From Eggerthellaceae bacterium (GTDB lineage: Bacteria > Actinomycetota > Coriobacteriia > Coriobacteriales > Eggerthellaceae), in contig CAADXT010000072.1 in the NCBI GenBank assembly GCA_900753095.1, positions 1 to 7,622 of the forward strand: 7,622 bases of DNA. The letters are read 5' to 3'. The notes below the pieces were generated by a model. It was not told where the DNA came from. It did no database searches and saw only the letters and a program-made list of their open reading frames with translations. Below, piece by piece: positions 1 through 6,616 of the stretch. The number at the start of each line of letters is the position of its first letter. Position 1 is the stretch's first letter. A program made the translations under genes and the position numbers.

Positions 1-974
1 CGGGCATCCCGTTCAAGGGCTTCGAGGCCGCAGGCTTCGATCGCAGCCATCCTTTGTCCCTTGCAAAGGGCCTTCGCAAGATCTCGAAGTCCTCGAAGCT
101 GGCCGTTAAATGGTTTTTGGAGATTCGCCCCGACGTGGTTGTGGTGTTCGGCGGTTACGTGTGCCTGCCCGTTGCCCAGGCGGCAAAGCGCATGGGCATC
201 CCCGTTGTGGTTCATGAGCAGAATTCCGTTATGGGCATGGCAAACGACTTCATTTCCAAGAACGCAGCTGCGGTGTGCCTTACCTATAAGGCGGCAGGGC
301 ATGGCGTTGCCGACCAGTCGAAGGTGCTGGTAACGGGCAACCCCGTTCGCTCCTCGGTGCTGAAGGCCACGCGCGAGGAAGGCCGCGATTACCTGGGCAT
401 ACCCCAGGATGCGACGGTCCTTCTGGTGTTCGGCGGCAGCTTGGGCGCACGCCATATCAACACGGCTCTGGTTGCCATGAAGGAAAAGCTTTTGGCCATG
501 GAAAACGTGTATGTGGTGCACATCACGGGCCCTAAGGAAATCGATACGGTAAACGAGGAGCTTTCCCTTACCGAAGAGGAAAAGAAGCGCTATCTCGCCA
601 TGGGGTATCAAGATCATATGGGGGAAACGTTTGCTGCGGCCGACCTTATCGTTTCGCGCGCAGGCGCCTCTTCGTTGGCGGAGATCTCGGCGCGCTGCAT
701 TCCCGCTGTGCTGATTCCCTTCCCCTACGCCACGGCCGACCATCAAACGGTTAACGCATCCGAGTACGTGGGCCGCGGGGCTGCAGTCCTTGTCAAGGAC
801 GATAAGGTCGAGGAGCCGGAGTTCGCTGAAAAGGTGTTCGAGCTCCTATCCGACCCGCAGGCTCGTGCCAAGATGAGCGAAGCGGCGGCATCGTTTGAAA
901 CGCAGGATGCGGCAAGCAGGCTGTGCGACGTGGTGGAGCTGGTTGGCCTGGAGCGCAAGAACAAGGAGAGGTAG
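1..974 (+). CDS. murG: MurG, UDP-GlcNAc:lipid I N-acetylglucosaminyltransferase (5' end outside window)
   Basis: MurG adds GlcNAc from UDP-GlcNAc to lipid I at the cytoplasmic face of the membrane, making lipid II. The frame (first full codon at 3) is open from the window edge, so the TTG at 54 is an internal codon and not the start. Comparison with known MurG suggests roughly 50-60 N-terminal residues, with the glycine-rich GGTGGH-type loop, lie upstream. Visible family motifs are GGYVCLP (from 150), HEQN (213-224), GNPVR, the second-domain loop GGSLGA (432-449), and the donor-binding stretch SRAGASSLAEI (from 654) followed by PFPYATADHQ. This is the two-domain GT-B arrangement. The stop is TAG at 972-974. 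murC follows after 78 bp on the same strand, as expected in a dcw cluster. Identity is secure; only the N-terminus cannot be judged. Confidence 0.96.
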   Translation, partial: GIPFKGFEAAGFDRSHPLSLAKGLRKISKSSKLAVKWFLEIRPDVVVVFGGYVCLPVAQAAKRMGIPVVVHEQNSVMGMANDFISKNAAAVCLTYKAAGHGVADQSKVLVTGNPVRSSVLKATREEGRDYLGIPQDATVLLVFGGSLGARHINTALVAMKEKLLAMENVYVVHITGPKEIDTVNEELSLTEEEKKRYLAMGYQDHMGETFAAADLIVSRAGASSLAEISARCIPAVLIPFPYATADHQTVNASEYVGRGAAVLVKDDKVEEPEFAEKVFELLSDPQARAKMSEAAASFETQDAASRLCDVVELVGLERKNKER

Positions 975-1018
975 CCTGCGCAGAAGTTGTGTTGCAGCGC
1001 GGCGTTCGGGGACATTTC

Positions 1019-1026
1019 TATACAAT
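1019..1026 (+). promoter_or_regulatory. Candidate -10 element upstream of murC
   Basis: The murG-murC gap contains TATACAAT, which includes TACAAT at 1021-1026 (five of six matches to TATAAT). No good -35 is found at 16-18 bp. The nearest is TTGCAG at 992-997, with a spacer of 23 bp, which is too long for a standard promoter. It would start transcripts about 20 nt before the murC GTG. It may be a weak internal promoter or chance. Confidence 0.25.
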
Positions 1027-1040
1027 GAGGGGCGATCTCA

Positions 1041-1046
1041 AGGAGG
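1041..1046 (+). promoter_or_regulatory. Strong ribosome binding site that fixes the GTG start of murC
   Basis: A perfect AGGAGG lies 6 nt before the GTG at 1053. It decides the murC start: the encoded protein then begins just before the family's N-terminal glycine-rich nucleotide-fold motif, and no ATG in that frame is equally well placed. Confidence 0.85.
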
Positions 1047-1052
1047 CTATCC

Positions 1053-2471
1053 GTGACGGAGCATCGCATTAACAAAGTACATTTTATCGGCGTTGGCGGA
1101 GTTGGCATGAGCGGCATTGCGCGCGTTGCCAAGGAACAGGGTATGGAGGTATCCGGTTCCGACCTGCGCGAAAGCCGTTACACTCAGCAGCTGCGCGAAG
1201 CAGGTGTGAAGGTTTTCATCGGTCAGAGCGCTTCCAACCTTGAAGGGCTTGAGCCCGATGTGGTAGTGGTTTCCACCGCCATCCTGGAGAACAACCCTGA
1301 GCTTAAAGAAGCAAAGCGACGCAACCTTACCATCTGGCACCGTGCCAAGATGCTTGCTGCGCTCGGCGTTGGGCATGACACGTTGGCGGTTGCCGGCACC
1401 CACGGCAAAACCACCACTTCCTCTATGCTCGCTTCGGTGCTCGATGCGATGGGCTACGACCCGACCTTCCTTATTGGCGGCATTGTGCGCGCCTACGGTT
1501 CGAACGCGCATTGCGGCAAGGGCGATTACTACGTGGTCGAGGCCGATGAGAGCGACAAGTCGTTTACCTACCTCGACCCCACCTCGGTGCTCATCACCAA
1601 CATCGAGGCCGACCATCTTGACCATTACAGCGGGCTGAGCGAGATCTACCAGCTGTTCGGGGATTTCATGGGCTCGGTTCACGAGGACGGCTGCTGCGTT
1701 GTGTGCGGCGAGGACGCTGGCCTGGTGGAGGCTGCCAAGAAAACGGGCAAGAAGGTGCTTACGTACGGCTTCTCCGATGAGTGCGACACGGTCGTCTCGA
1801 ACTACGAAACGAACGGCGTATCCATCACGTTCACGGTTACATTGCCCGATGGCACCGCGCTTCCGTGCAGCATCAAGCAGAACCCGGGCCGCCATAACGC
1901 ACTGAATGCCGCTGGCGTGCTTACGCTTTTGCAGACCCGTGGCGTCGATATGGCGAAGGCCGCCGAGGCGCTTTCCGGCTTCTTGGGCGTGCGCCGTCGT
2001 TTTGACTTGGTAGGCGAGGCCGACGGGGTAACGATCCTCGACGACTACGCTCACCATCCCACGGAGATCGCAGCCACCATCGCTGCAGCGAAAGACCTCG
2101 ACTTCAAGCGCGTATGCGTGGTATTCCAACCGCACCGCTACTCTCGCATCCGTCTGTTCACGGAAGTGCTGAAGGATGAGTTCGGCAAGGCCTTCGATCA
2201 GGCCGATATGGTGACGTTCTTGGACGTGTACCCTGCAGGCGAGACGCCGGTGCCGGGCGTTACGGGCAAATCGTTTATGCAGCCCCTGTACGACAACCCA
2301 ACGCATCCCGCTGACCTCAACTACGTCGATCGTCGCATGCAGGTTGTTCCGTTCCTGCTGGAAAAGCTGCAGCCGGGCGATTTGATCATCACGATGGGCG
2401 CTGGCGACGTTACCTCTGTTGGCCCTGAGCTTTTGGAAGCATTGCGGGAGCGCGAAGAGAGCCGTAAATAA
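1053..2471 (+). CDS. murC: MurC, UDP-N-acetylmuramate--L-alanine ligase
   Basis: MurC is the cytoplasmic, ATP-dependent ligase that attaches L-alanine to UDP-MurNAc, the first amino acid of the peptidoglycan stem peptide. The 472-residue length is normal for the family. The N-terminal UDP-binding fold has GVGGVGMSGIA (13-23). The central ATPase domain has the P-loop GTHGKTTT (115-122), EADESD (163-168) and the metal/substrate segment NIEADHLDHY (183-192). Further on come NPGRHNALNA (277-286), GVRRRFD (312-318), DDYAHHPTE (330-338) and QPHRYSR (359-365), typical of the last linker and C-terminal domain. The GTG start is set by AGGAGG at 1041-1046. Its TAA stop shares one base with the murB ATG, implying translational coupling. 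One small oddity is a cysteine cluster at residues 214, 215 and 218, outside the catalytic motifs. Identity is very secure. Confidence 0.98.
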   Translation: MTEHRINKVHFIGVGGVGMSGIARVAKEQGMEVSGSDLRESRYTQQLREAGVKVFIGQSASNLEGLEPDVVVVSTAILENNPELKEAKRRNLTIWHRAKMLAALGVGHDTLAVAGTHGKTTTSSMLASVLDAMGYDPTFLIGGIVRAYGSNAHCGKGDYYVVEADESDKSFTYLDPTSVLITNIEADHLDHYSGLSEIYQLFGDFMGSVHEDGCCVVCGEDAGLVEAAKKTGKKVLTYGFSDECDTVVSNYETNGVSITFTVTLPDGTALPCSIKQNPGRHNALNAAGVLTLLQTRGVDMAKAAEALSGFLGVRRRFDLVGEADGVTILDDYAHHPTEIAATIAAAKDLDFKRVCVVFQPHRYSRIRLFTEVLKDEFGKAFDQADMVTFLDVYPAGETPVPGVTGKSFMQPLYDNPTHPADLNYVDRRMQVVPFLLEKLQPGDLIITMGAGDVTSVGPELLEALREREESRK

Positions 2472-3415
2472 TGGCTGCACGCCACGCTTCCGAGTTGGAG
2501 CTTCTGGCTTTCGACGATGCCTTCGACGGCGACATCAGGCTCGACGAGCCCATGGCGCGTCACACCACGTATCGCATTGGCGGGCCTGCCCATGCCTATG
2601 CCCAGGTGAACAGCATCGCCGCCTTGGGCACCGTGCTTAAAGTGTGTGCTGAAGAGGGGTTTGAGTGGTTCGTCTCAGGGAAGGGCTCCAATCTGCTCGT
2701 TTCCGATGAAGGGTACCCTGGCGTGGTTATCGCTTTGGCGGGGGAGTTTCGCACCTGGCAATTCGATGAAAGCGGCAGCACGGTAGTCGTCGGCGCGGGA
2801 ACCATGCTCTCCCGCTTGGTGCAGGAAGCGTTTCACCACGGCTACTCCGGCATGGAGTTTGCCGTAGGCACGCCGGGCACCGTAGGTGGTGCCCTGGTGC
2901 AGAACGCGGGAACCGCCCAGGATTGGATCGGCTCGCGCGTGGTTTCGGTAACCACCTTCAGCGCCGAGCAAGGGCTTCAGCGTCATGTGGCATCGGAGCT
3001 TTCCTGGGGCTATCGCTCTTCGTCGTTTGCTCCCGACGAGATCATCGTCGAATGCGAGCTTCGCTTGGAAAAGGCTTTTGCGGGCTCTGTGTCCGAGCGC
3101 ATGAATGCGCTTCTTTCGCGAAGGAAGGAAAGCCAGCCGCTTGAGTACCCAACGTGCGGCAGTGTGTTCATGAACCCCGAGGGCGAATCGGTGGGCAAGC
3201 TCATCGAGGAGGCGGGGCTGAAGGGCATGCGCTGCGGCGATGCGCAGGTGTCGGAAAAGCATGCCAACTTTATCGTGAACACCGGCAACGCCACTGCCTA
3301 TGACGTGGCAACGCTTATCAAGAAAGTGCGGCATGAGGTTAGGAGGCGCTATGGCATCGAACTCCAGACGGAGGTCAAGTTCCTCGGGTTCCCGAGCGGC
3401 TTCTTCGAGGAATAG
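2471..3415 (+). CDS. murB: MurB, UDP-N-acetylenolpyruvoylglucosamine reductase
   Basis: MurB is the FAD- and NADPH-dependent enzyme that reduces UDP-GlcNAc-enolpyruvate to UDP-MurNAc. It supplies the substrate of MurC, encoded just upstream. The 314-residue protein shows RHTTYRIGGPA near the N-terminus, the FAD-binding stretches GKGSNLL and VGAGTMLSRLV, then AVGTPGTVGGALVQNAG. GYRSSSF carries the expected catalytic-site arginine (R182), PTCGSVFMNP the proton-donor serine (S231), and LQTEVKFLG the C-terminal catalytic glutamate (E301). The compact GSVF...AGLKG...VSEKHANFIVN layout resembles the shorter type II enzymes of Gram-positive bacteria rather than the E. coli type; that class call is inference. 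The ATG at 2471 overlaps the murC stop (TAATG) and has only a weak upstream GAGAG, so reinitiation after murC is likely. The last 65 bp also encode the start of ftsQ. Confidence 0.97.
   Translation: MAARHASELELLAFDDAFDGDIRLDEPMARHTTYRIGGPAHAYAQVNSIAALGTVLKVCAEEGFEWFVSGKGSNLLVSDEGYPGVVIALAGEFRTWQFDESGSTVVVGAGTMLSRLVQEAFHHGYSGMEFAVGTPGTVGGALVQNAGTAQDWIGSRVVSVTTFSAEQGLQRHVASELSWGYRSSSFAPDEIIVECELRLEKAFAGSVSERMNALLSRRKESQPLEYPTCGSVFMNPEGESVGKLIEEAGLKGMRCGDAQVSEKHANFIVNTGNATAYDVATLIKKVRHEVRRRYGIELQTEVKFLGFPSGFFEE
3341..3346 (+). promoter_or_regulatory. Ribosome binding site of ftsQ, inside murB
   Basis: A perfect AGGAGG lies within the murB coding sequence (over Arg codons), 5 nt before the ATG at 3351. 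It decides between that ATG and the in-frame ATG at 3300, which has no comparable site. ftsQ translation is therefore initiated while murB is still being read. Confidence 0.8.
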
Positions 3416-4481
3416 GGTCTCCACAAGGCCCACTTCGGTGAAAGGGCGCCCGAATCAGGGACGCACGCTCCGCTCCTCGCAGCGGCCAAGCTACGGTGCT
3501 GCGCCAACTGCGCGAAGCTCATCGCGGAGAGCCGCTCAACCGTCAACGCGCTCGGCGGCGCGCAGGCCAACGTCGGCTTCGTCTGCTCGCAGCTCGCGCA
3601 GCTCGTCTGCCCGTCAGGCAGGGGGCAGGTACCGTGGAGACAACATCCGCTCCGTCAGCGTTTCCGAGGTTCGCAGCGCATCGCGCTACAAGGCGCGCAA
3701 CGGCTCATCCCGCAGGGTGGCCGGCGTGCTCGTCGCCTTCGTCGTCTTGCTCGGCGTGCTGGGAATCGGTGGGTTCGCCCTTTCCAACTCGGGCGCGTTT
3801 GCGGTGGAGCAGGTTACCGTTTCAGGTGCCGACCACCTTTCGGGCGATGCCCTAACCGAGCTTGCAGCGGTGCCCGAGGGCTCAACGCTGCTTAACGTGG
3901 ATGCCAACGGAATCGCAACCAGGCTTACCTCGAACCCATGGGTGAAGAGCGCGTCGGTCGATCGCGTGTTCCCTGATACGCTCAACCTGAGCATTACCGA
4001 GCGGAGCATTTCCGCTGTGGTGGCGGTAACGGTAGACAGCTCGAACACCGTTGAGCGATGGGCGCTTTCCTCCGACGGCATGTGGCTTACGAAGATCCCC
4101 GACGATCGCAACAGCGCTGAAGGCAGGGCCTTGCCCGACTCGGTGTACGACGACGCTGCCAATGCGCTGGAGATCACCGACATTCCGTATGGCTCTACAC
4201 CGGAAGCAGGCTCTTACTGCAACAACGCCAACGTTGAGAATGCGCTTGGCGTCATCGACGGCATGACCACCGAGCTTGCCGGGCAGGTGAAGAGCGTGGC
4301 TGCCGCAAGCAGCGATTCGACGACACTCACTTTGCAGAACGGCATCGAGATTGCCTTCGGCGATTCGAACGACATTCGCGACAAAGAGCGCGTCTGCCTT
4401 CAGCTGATGAAGGAGCACGAAGGCAAGATTTCGTACATTAATGTGCGTGTTGTGAATAAACCGGTTTGGCGCTCCGTTTAG
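3351..4481 (+). CDS. ftsQ: FtsQ/DivIB-type cell division protein
   Basis: FtsQ is a bitopic membrane protein of the divisome; in studied bacteria it binds FtsB/DivIC and FtsL and helps control septal peptidoglycan synthesis. With the ATG at 3351 the protein has 376 residues. Residues 1-122 are a very basic, low-complexity cytoplasmic tail: residues 1-96 have about 27 Ser, 22 Arg and no Asp or Glu. One transmembrane helix follows (about 123-144, VAGVLVAFVVLLGVLGIGG). A POTRA domain then runs about 151-219 (VEQVTVSGADHLS ... NPWVKSASVDRVFPDTLNLSITER), followed by the FtsQ beta domain ending in YINVRVVNKPVWRS. The outer part has the only two cysteines, C290 and C349. The start lies 65 bp inside murB; an earlier in-frame ATG at 3300 would add 17 residues but lacks a ribosome binding site. 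FtsQ is much longer at the N-terminus than in E. coli, a common actinobacterial trait. Confidence 0.93.
   Translation: MASNSRRRSSSSGSRAASSRNRVSTRPTSVKGRPNQGRTLRSSQRPSYGAAPTARSSSRRAAQPSTRSAARRPTSASSARSSRSSSARQAGGRYRGDNIRSVSVSEVRSASRYKARNGSSRRVAGVLVAFVVLLGVLGIGGFALSNSGAFAVEQVTVSGADHLSGDALTELAAVPEGSTLLNVDANGIATRLTSNPWVKSASVDRVFPDTLNLSITERSISAVVAVTVDSSNTVERWALSSDGMWLTKIPDDRNSAEGRALPDSVYDDAANALEITDIPYGSTPEAGSYCNNANVENALGVIDGMTTELAGQVKSVAAASSDSTTLTLQNGIEIAFGDSNDIRDKERVCLQLMKEHEGKISYINVRVVNKPVWRSV
3579..3614 (+). repeat. Imperfect 24-bp tandem duplication in the ftsQ tail
   Basis: The 12-mer at 3579-3590 (TCGTCTGCTCGC) recurs at 3603-3614 with two synonymous third-position changes. The copies are exactly 24 bp (8 codons) apart, giving Ser-Ser-Ala-Arg twice (residues 77-80 and 85-88). 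It looks like an in-frame duplication in the disordered tail, a site where the length could vary between strains. Confidence 0.5.
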
Positions 4482-4486
4482 TGCCT

Positions 4487-4507
4487 AGCAGGTCGCTGCT
4501 TGTTTTG
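4487..4507 (+). terminator. Weak hairpin with T-rich tail after ftsQ (possible terminator or attenuator)
   Basis: Six bases after the ftsQ stop, AGCAG (4487-4491) and CTGCT (4496-4500) form a perfect 5-bp inverted repeat with a GTCG loop, followed by TGTTTTG. The shape is that of an intrinsic terminator, but the stem is short and the T-run is interrupted, so termination would at best be partial. Its place just ahead of a promoter candidate for ftsZ is suggestive. Confidence 0.3.
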
Positions 4508-4532
4508 CAATCAGCAGGCCATTGTGTAAAAT
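4505..4532 (+). promoter_or_regulatory. Candidate housekeeping-sigma promoter of ftsZ
   Basis: TTGCAA (4505-4510, four of six matches to TTGACA) and TAAAAT (4527-4532, five of six matches to TATAAT) are separated by 16 bp. A transcript starting near 4539 would have a leader of about 65 nt before the ftsZ ATG. The surrounding DNA is distinctly AT-richer than the genes. It fits the common finding that ftsZ has promoters of its own inside the dcw cluster. Confidence 0.5.
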
Positions 4533-4580
4533 AATCCAAGTGTCTCCTGGGGGCGTGTGCCGCCATGAGGCAGCGCTGAA

Positions 4581-4604
4581 ATGAAATCGAAAGCGAGCAC
4601 ATAA
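4581..4604 (+). CDS. Candidate 7-codon leader peptide coupled to ftsZ
   Basis: A mini-ORF (ATG at 4581, encoding MKSKAST) ends in a TAA whose last base is the first base of the ftsZ ATG (TAATG at 4602-4606). GAGG at 4567-4570 lies 10 nt before its start and could act as its ribosome binding site. It is preceded by a still shorter ORF, ATG at 4565 to TGA at 4577-4579 (MRQR), one base before this ATG. ftsZ itself has only a poor site (AAGCGAG at 4591-4597). The arrangement would suit translational coupling, but ORFs this small arise easily by chance and nothing here proves translation. Confidence 0.25.
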   Translation: MKSKAST

Positions 4605-5716
4605 TGCAACAGATTCTTGGCAACGATAATCTCGCGGTTATCAAGGTTGTCGGCGTTGGCGGCGGCGGCACGAATGCCGTAAACCGCATGGTTGAAGCCG
4701 GCATCAAGGGCGTTGAGTTCATCGCCGTAAATACCGACCGACAGGCCCTTCTTCTTTCCGATGCGGATAAGACCATCCATATCGGCGAGGAAATCACCCG
4801 TGGCCTGGGCGCAGGCGCTAACCCCGAGGTTGGCTGCCAGGCAGCTGAGGAATCTCGCTCTGAGATTCGCGAGGCTCTTGCTGACGCCGACATGGTTTTC
4901 GTTACCGCAGGCGAGGGCGGCGGCACCGGTACGGGCGCTGCTCCTGTTGTTGCAGAAATCGCTCGTGAGGAAATCGGTGCCCTTACCGTTGGCATCGTAA
5001 CCAAGCCCTTCAGCTTCGAAGGTCGTCTCCGCCGCAACCAGGCGGAGCAGGGCATCGACTACCTTTCCCAGAAGGTAGACACCCTCATCGTCATCCCCAA
5101 CGATCGTTTGCTTGAGATCGTTGAGAAGAAGACCAGCATGCTCGATGCGTTCCGCATCGCCGACGATACCCTGCGTCAGGGCATCCAGGGCGTTACCGAC
5201 CTCATCACTATTCCTGGTCTTATCAACCTCGACTTCGCCGACATCCGCACCGTTATGAAGGACGCTGGCACCGCAATGATGGGCATCGGCCTTGCCTCGG
5301 GCGACTCCCGTGCGTTGGATGCTGCTCAGCAGGCCATCAACTCCAACCTGCTCGAAACGTCCATCGCGGGCGCTTCCCGCATCCTGTTCTCCATCGCTGG
5401 CGGTCCCGATCTGGCCCTTTCCGAAGTTGACGAAGCGGCTAAGGTTGTCGAGGCTGTTGCCGATGAAAACGCCAACATCATCTACGGCCAGATCGTCGAC
5501 GAGGAACTGGGCGACACCATCCGCATCACCGTTATCGCAACCGGTTTCAAGGCAACCAGCTCGCAGCCTGCCATCGACTTCGGCAATCGCGGCAGCTCTT
5601 TCGGCTCTTCGGCTTCTTCCAACCAGAAGGCCAACAGCTCCCAGCGCCCGCTGTATCCCTCTGAGCCCCGCTTTGCCGACGAGGATTACATCCCCGATTT
5701 CCTGAAGCGCCAGTAA
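4604..5716 (+). CDS. ftsZ: FtsZ, tubulin-like cell division GTPase
   Basis: FtsZ polymerises on GTP into the cytoplasmic ring that organises the divisome. The 370-residue protein shows the N-terminal GGGGTNAVNRM (19-29), NTDRQAL (43-49), and the tubulin signature GGGTGTG (105-111). RLRRNQAEQG (141-150) and the catalytic T7 loop NLDFADI (208-214) follow; N208, D210 and D213 correspond to the residues that complete GTP hydrolysis in the next subunit. A Ser-rich linker (about 318-350) leads to the conserved C-terminal peptide DYIPDFLKRQ (361-370), the docking site for anchors such as SepF. The ATG at 4604 is the only start available: an in-frame TGA lies at 4577 and no ATG, GTG or TTG lies between. 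The upstream ribosome binding site is weak. Codon choice leans to GTT, GCT, CGT and ATC, suggesting high expression. No ftsA precedes it. Confidence 0.99.
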   Translation: MQQILGNDNLAVIKVVGVGGGGTNAVNRMVEAGIKGVEFIAVNTDRQALLLSDADKTIHIGEEITRGLGAGANPEVGCQAAEESRSEIREALADADMVFVTAGEGGGTGTGAAPVVAEIAREEIGALTVGIVTKPFSFEGRLRRNQAEQGIDYLSQKVDTLIVIPNDRLLEIVEKKTSMLDAFRIADDTLRQGIQGVTDLITIPGLINLDFADIRTVMKDAGTAMMGIGLASGDSRALDAAQQAINSNLLETSIAGASRILFSIAGGPDLALSEVDEAAKVVEAVADENANIIYGQIVDEELGDTIRITVIATGFKATSSQPAIDFGNRGSSFGSSASSNQKANSSQRPLYPSEPRFADEDYIPDFLKRQ

Positions 5717-5758
5717 TCTCATATCTGCATTATCTGCTTTCAGCGTAAGAAGGCTTTT

Positions 5759-6616
5759 ATGACGACCCTTGTTCTACCCGACCCTGAGTTGACCAAGGGT
5801 CGTTTTGCGTCCATTTCCGCCTACACCGACGAGGCGCTGTATGCCGCAACCGGTGTCCGCATTGCGTTCACCACGCGTGACGGAGGCGTGAGCGAAGGCC
5901 CGTATGCCTCGCTCAACCTTGGATCCCATGTGAACGATGACCTTGCCAGCGTCGAGGAAAATCGCCGCCGCGTGCAGCAGGCGTTTTCTTGCGAGAGCGT
6001 GCCGCTTATCGTGCCGAATCAGGTTCATGGCGATGAGGTGCTTGAGCTAGGTGCTTCCGATGAGCTCGCTGTGCCTCTTTCTTCGGCAGAGGCACAGCGG
6101 CTGGCCTTGCAGGCGCGTGAAGGCGCCGATGGGCTGGTGGTCAACGCCCCAAACGCTGCCGCTCTTCTCTGCTACGCCGATTGCGTGCCGGTCATCATCG
6201 TTTCCCCGACGGGCCGTTTCGCGGTTGTGCATGCGGGCTGGCGTGGGGTTGATAACCTCATTTCCGTGAAGGCGGTGCGCACGATGGCGCTTGCCGACGA
6301 ACCCCTGCTGGGCGCTGATGCCGCATCGGATTACAACGTCTACATCGGTCCGCACATCGGGCCAGAGTGCTTTGAGACGGGTGCCGACGTGCACGCTCGC
6401 TTCGTGTCCCAGTTCGGCAGGGCATGCGCATTCGACAGAACCCATATCGATTTGGCGGAAGGGCTTCGCATTCAGCTTGAGAAGGCCGGCGTAGACCGCG
6501 CTCGCATATGCGACTTGGCCAAATGCACAGTGTGCGAGAATGGCGAGTTCTTCTCGTACCGCGGGCAGGATGGCATCTGCGGTCGCCACGGCGCCTTCGC
6601 CGTTAGGGCCCGCTGA
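5759..6616 (+). CDS. pgeF: PgeF/YlmD (YfiH family) polyphenol-oxidase-fold protein
   Basis: This family was long annotated as a laccase-domain or purine nucleoside phosphorylase-like enzyme. In E. coli, PgeF (YfiH) prevents mis-incorporation of serine for alanine in the peptidoglycan stem by acting on UDP-MurNAc-L-Ser. The 285-residue protein shows AFTTRDGGVSEGPYASLNLG (36-55) and the three expected zinc ligands: H90 in NQVHG, C142 in YADC and H159 in VVHAGWRG. It also has IGPHIGPECFETG (196-208) and the C-terminal CTVCENGEFFSYR (256-268). AAGAAGG at 5747-5753, 5 nt before the ATG, supports the start. It lies 42 bp after ftsZ without an evident terminator, so it is probably co-transcribed. 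This matches the ftsZ-ylmD-ylmE-sepF order in Gram-positive clusters. C251, C256, C259 and C274 make the C-terminus rather cysteine-rich. Family assignment is secure; the exact substrate in this organism is inferred. Confidence 0.93.
   Translation: MTTLVLPDPELTKGRFASISAYTDEALYAATGVRIAFTTRDGGVSEGPYASLNLGSHVNDDLASVEENRRRVQQAFSCESVPLIVPNQVHGDEVLELGASDELAVPLSSAEAQRLALQAREGADGLVVNAPNAAALLCYADCVPVIIVSPTGRFAVVHAGWRGVDNLISVKAVRTMALADEPLLGADAASDYNVYIGPHIGPECFETGADVHARFVSQFGRACAFDRTHIDLAEGLRIQLEKAGVDRARICDLAKCTVCENGEFFSYRGQDGICGRHGAFAVRAR

Noticed and set aside
54..56. TTG as a possible start of murG
   Set aside because: The frame is open upstream to the window edge with MurG-like sequence, and the protein would lack the conserved N-terminal glycine-rich loop.
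214..224. Search for mobile elements, CRISPR repeats, tRNA genes or phage genes anywhere in the window
   Set aside because: All long frames are accounted for by dcw genes and no matching repeats or RNA folds were seen; the coordinates given are only a token position inside murG.
1025..1072. 15-codon ORF overlapping the murC start
   Set aside because: No ribosome binding site; its ATG lies in the candidate -10 element and would be absent from a transcript starting there. Nothing distinguishes it from chance.
1047..2480. 477-codon open frame on the minus strand, opposite nearly all of murC
   Set aside because: It exactly mirrors murC, shows no recognisable domain, and is explained by GC-leaning codons leaving few stops on the opposite strand. 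All catalytic motifs are in the plus-strand frame.
2675..3433. 252-codon minus-strand frame opposite murB
   Set aside because: Same cause as the other antisense frames: no motifs, no ribosome binding site and a Cys/His/Arg-rich composition typical of reversed coding DNA.
4511..5722. 403-codon open frame on the minus strand opposite ftsZ
   Set aside because: Antisense shadow of a strongly codon-biased gene; no family motifs. Its boundaries just follow ftsZ.
5722..5737. Direct repeat TATCTGC, twice with 9-bp period, in the ftsZ-pgeF gap
   Set aside because: Only 7 bp in an AT-rich spacer; likely chance, with no hairpin or promoter pairing.
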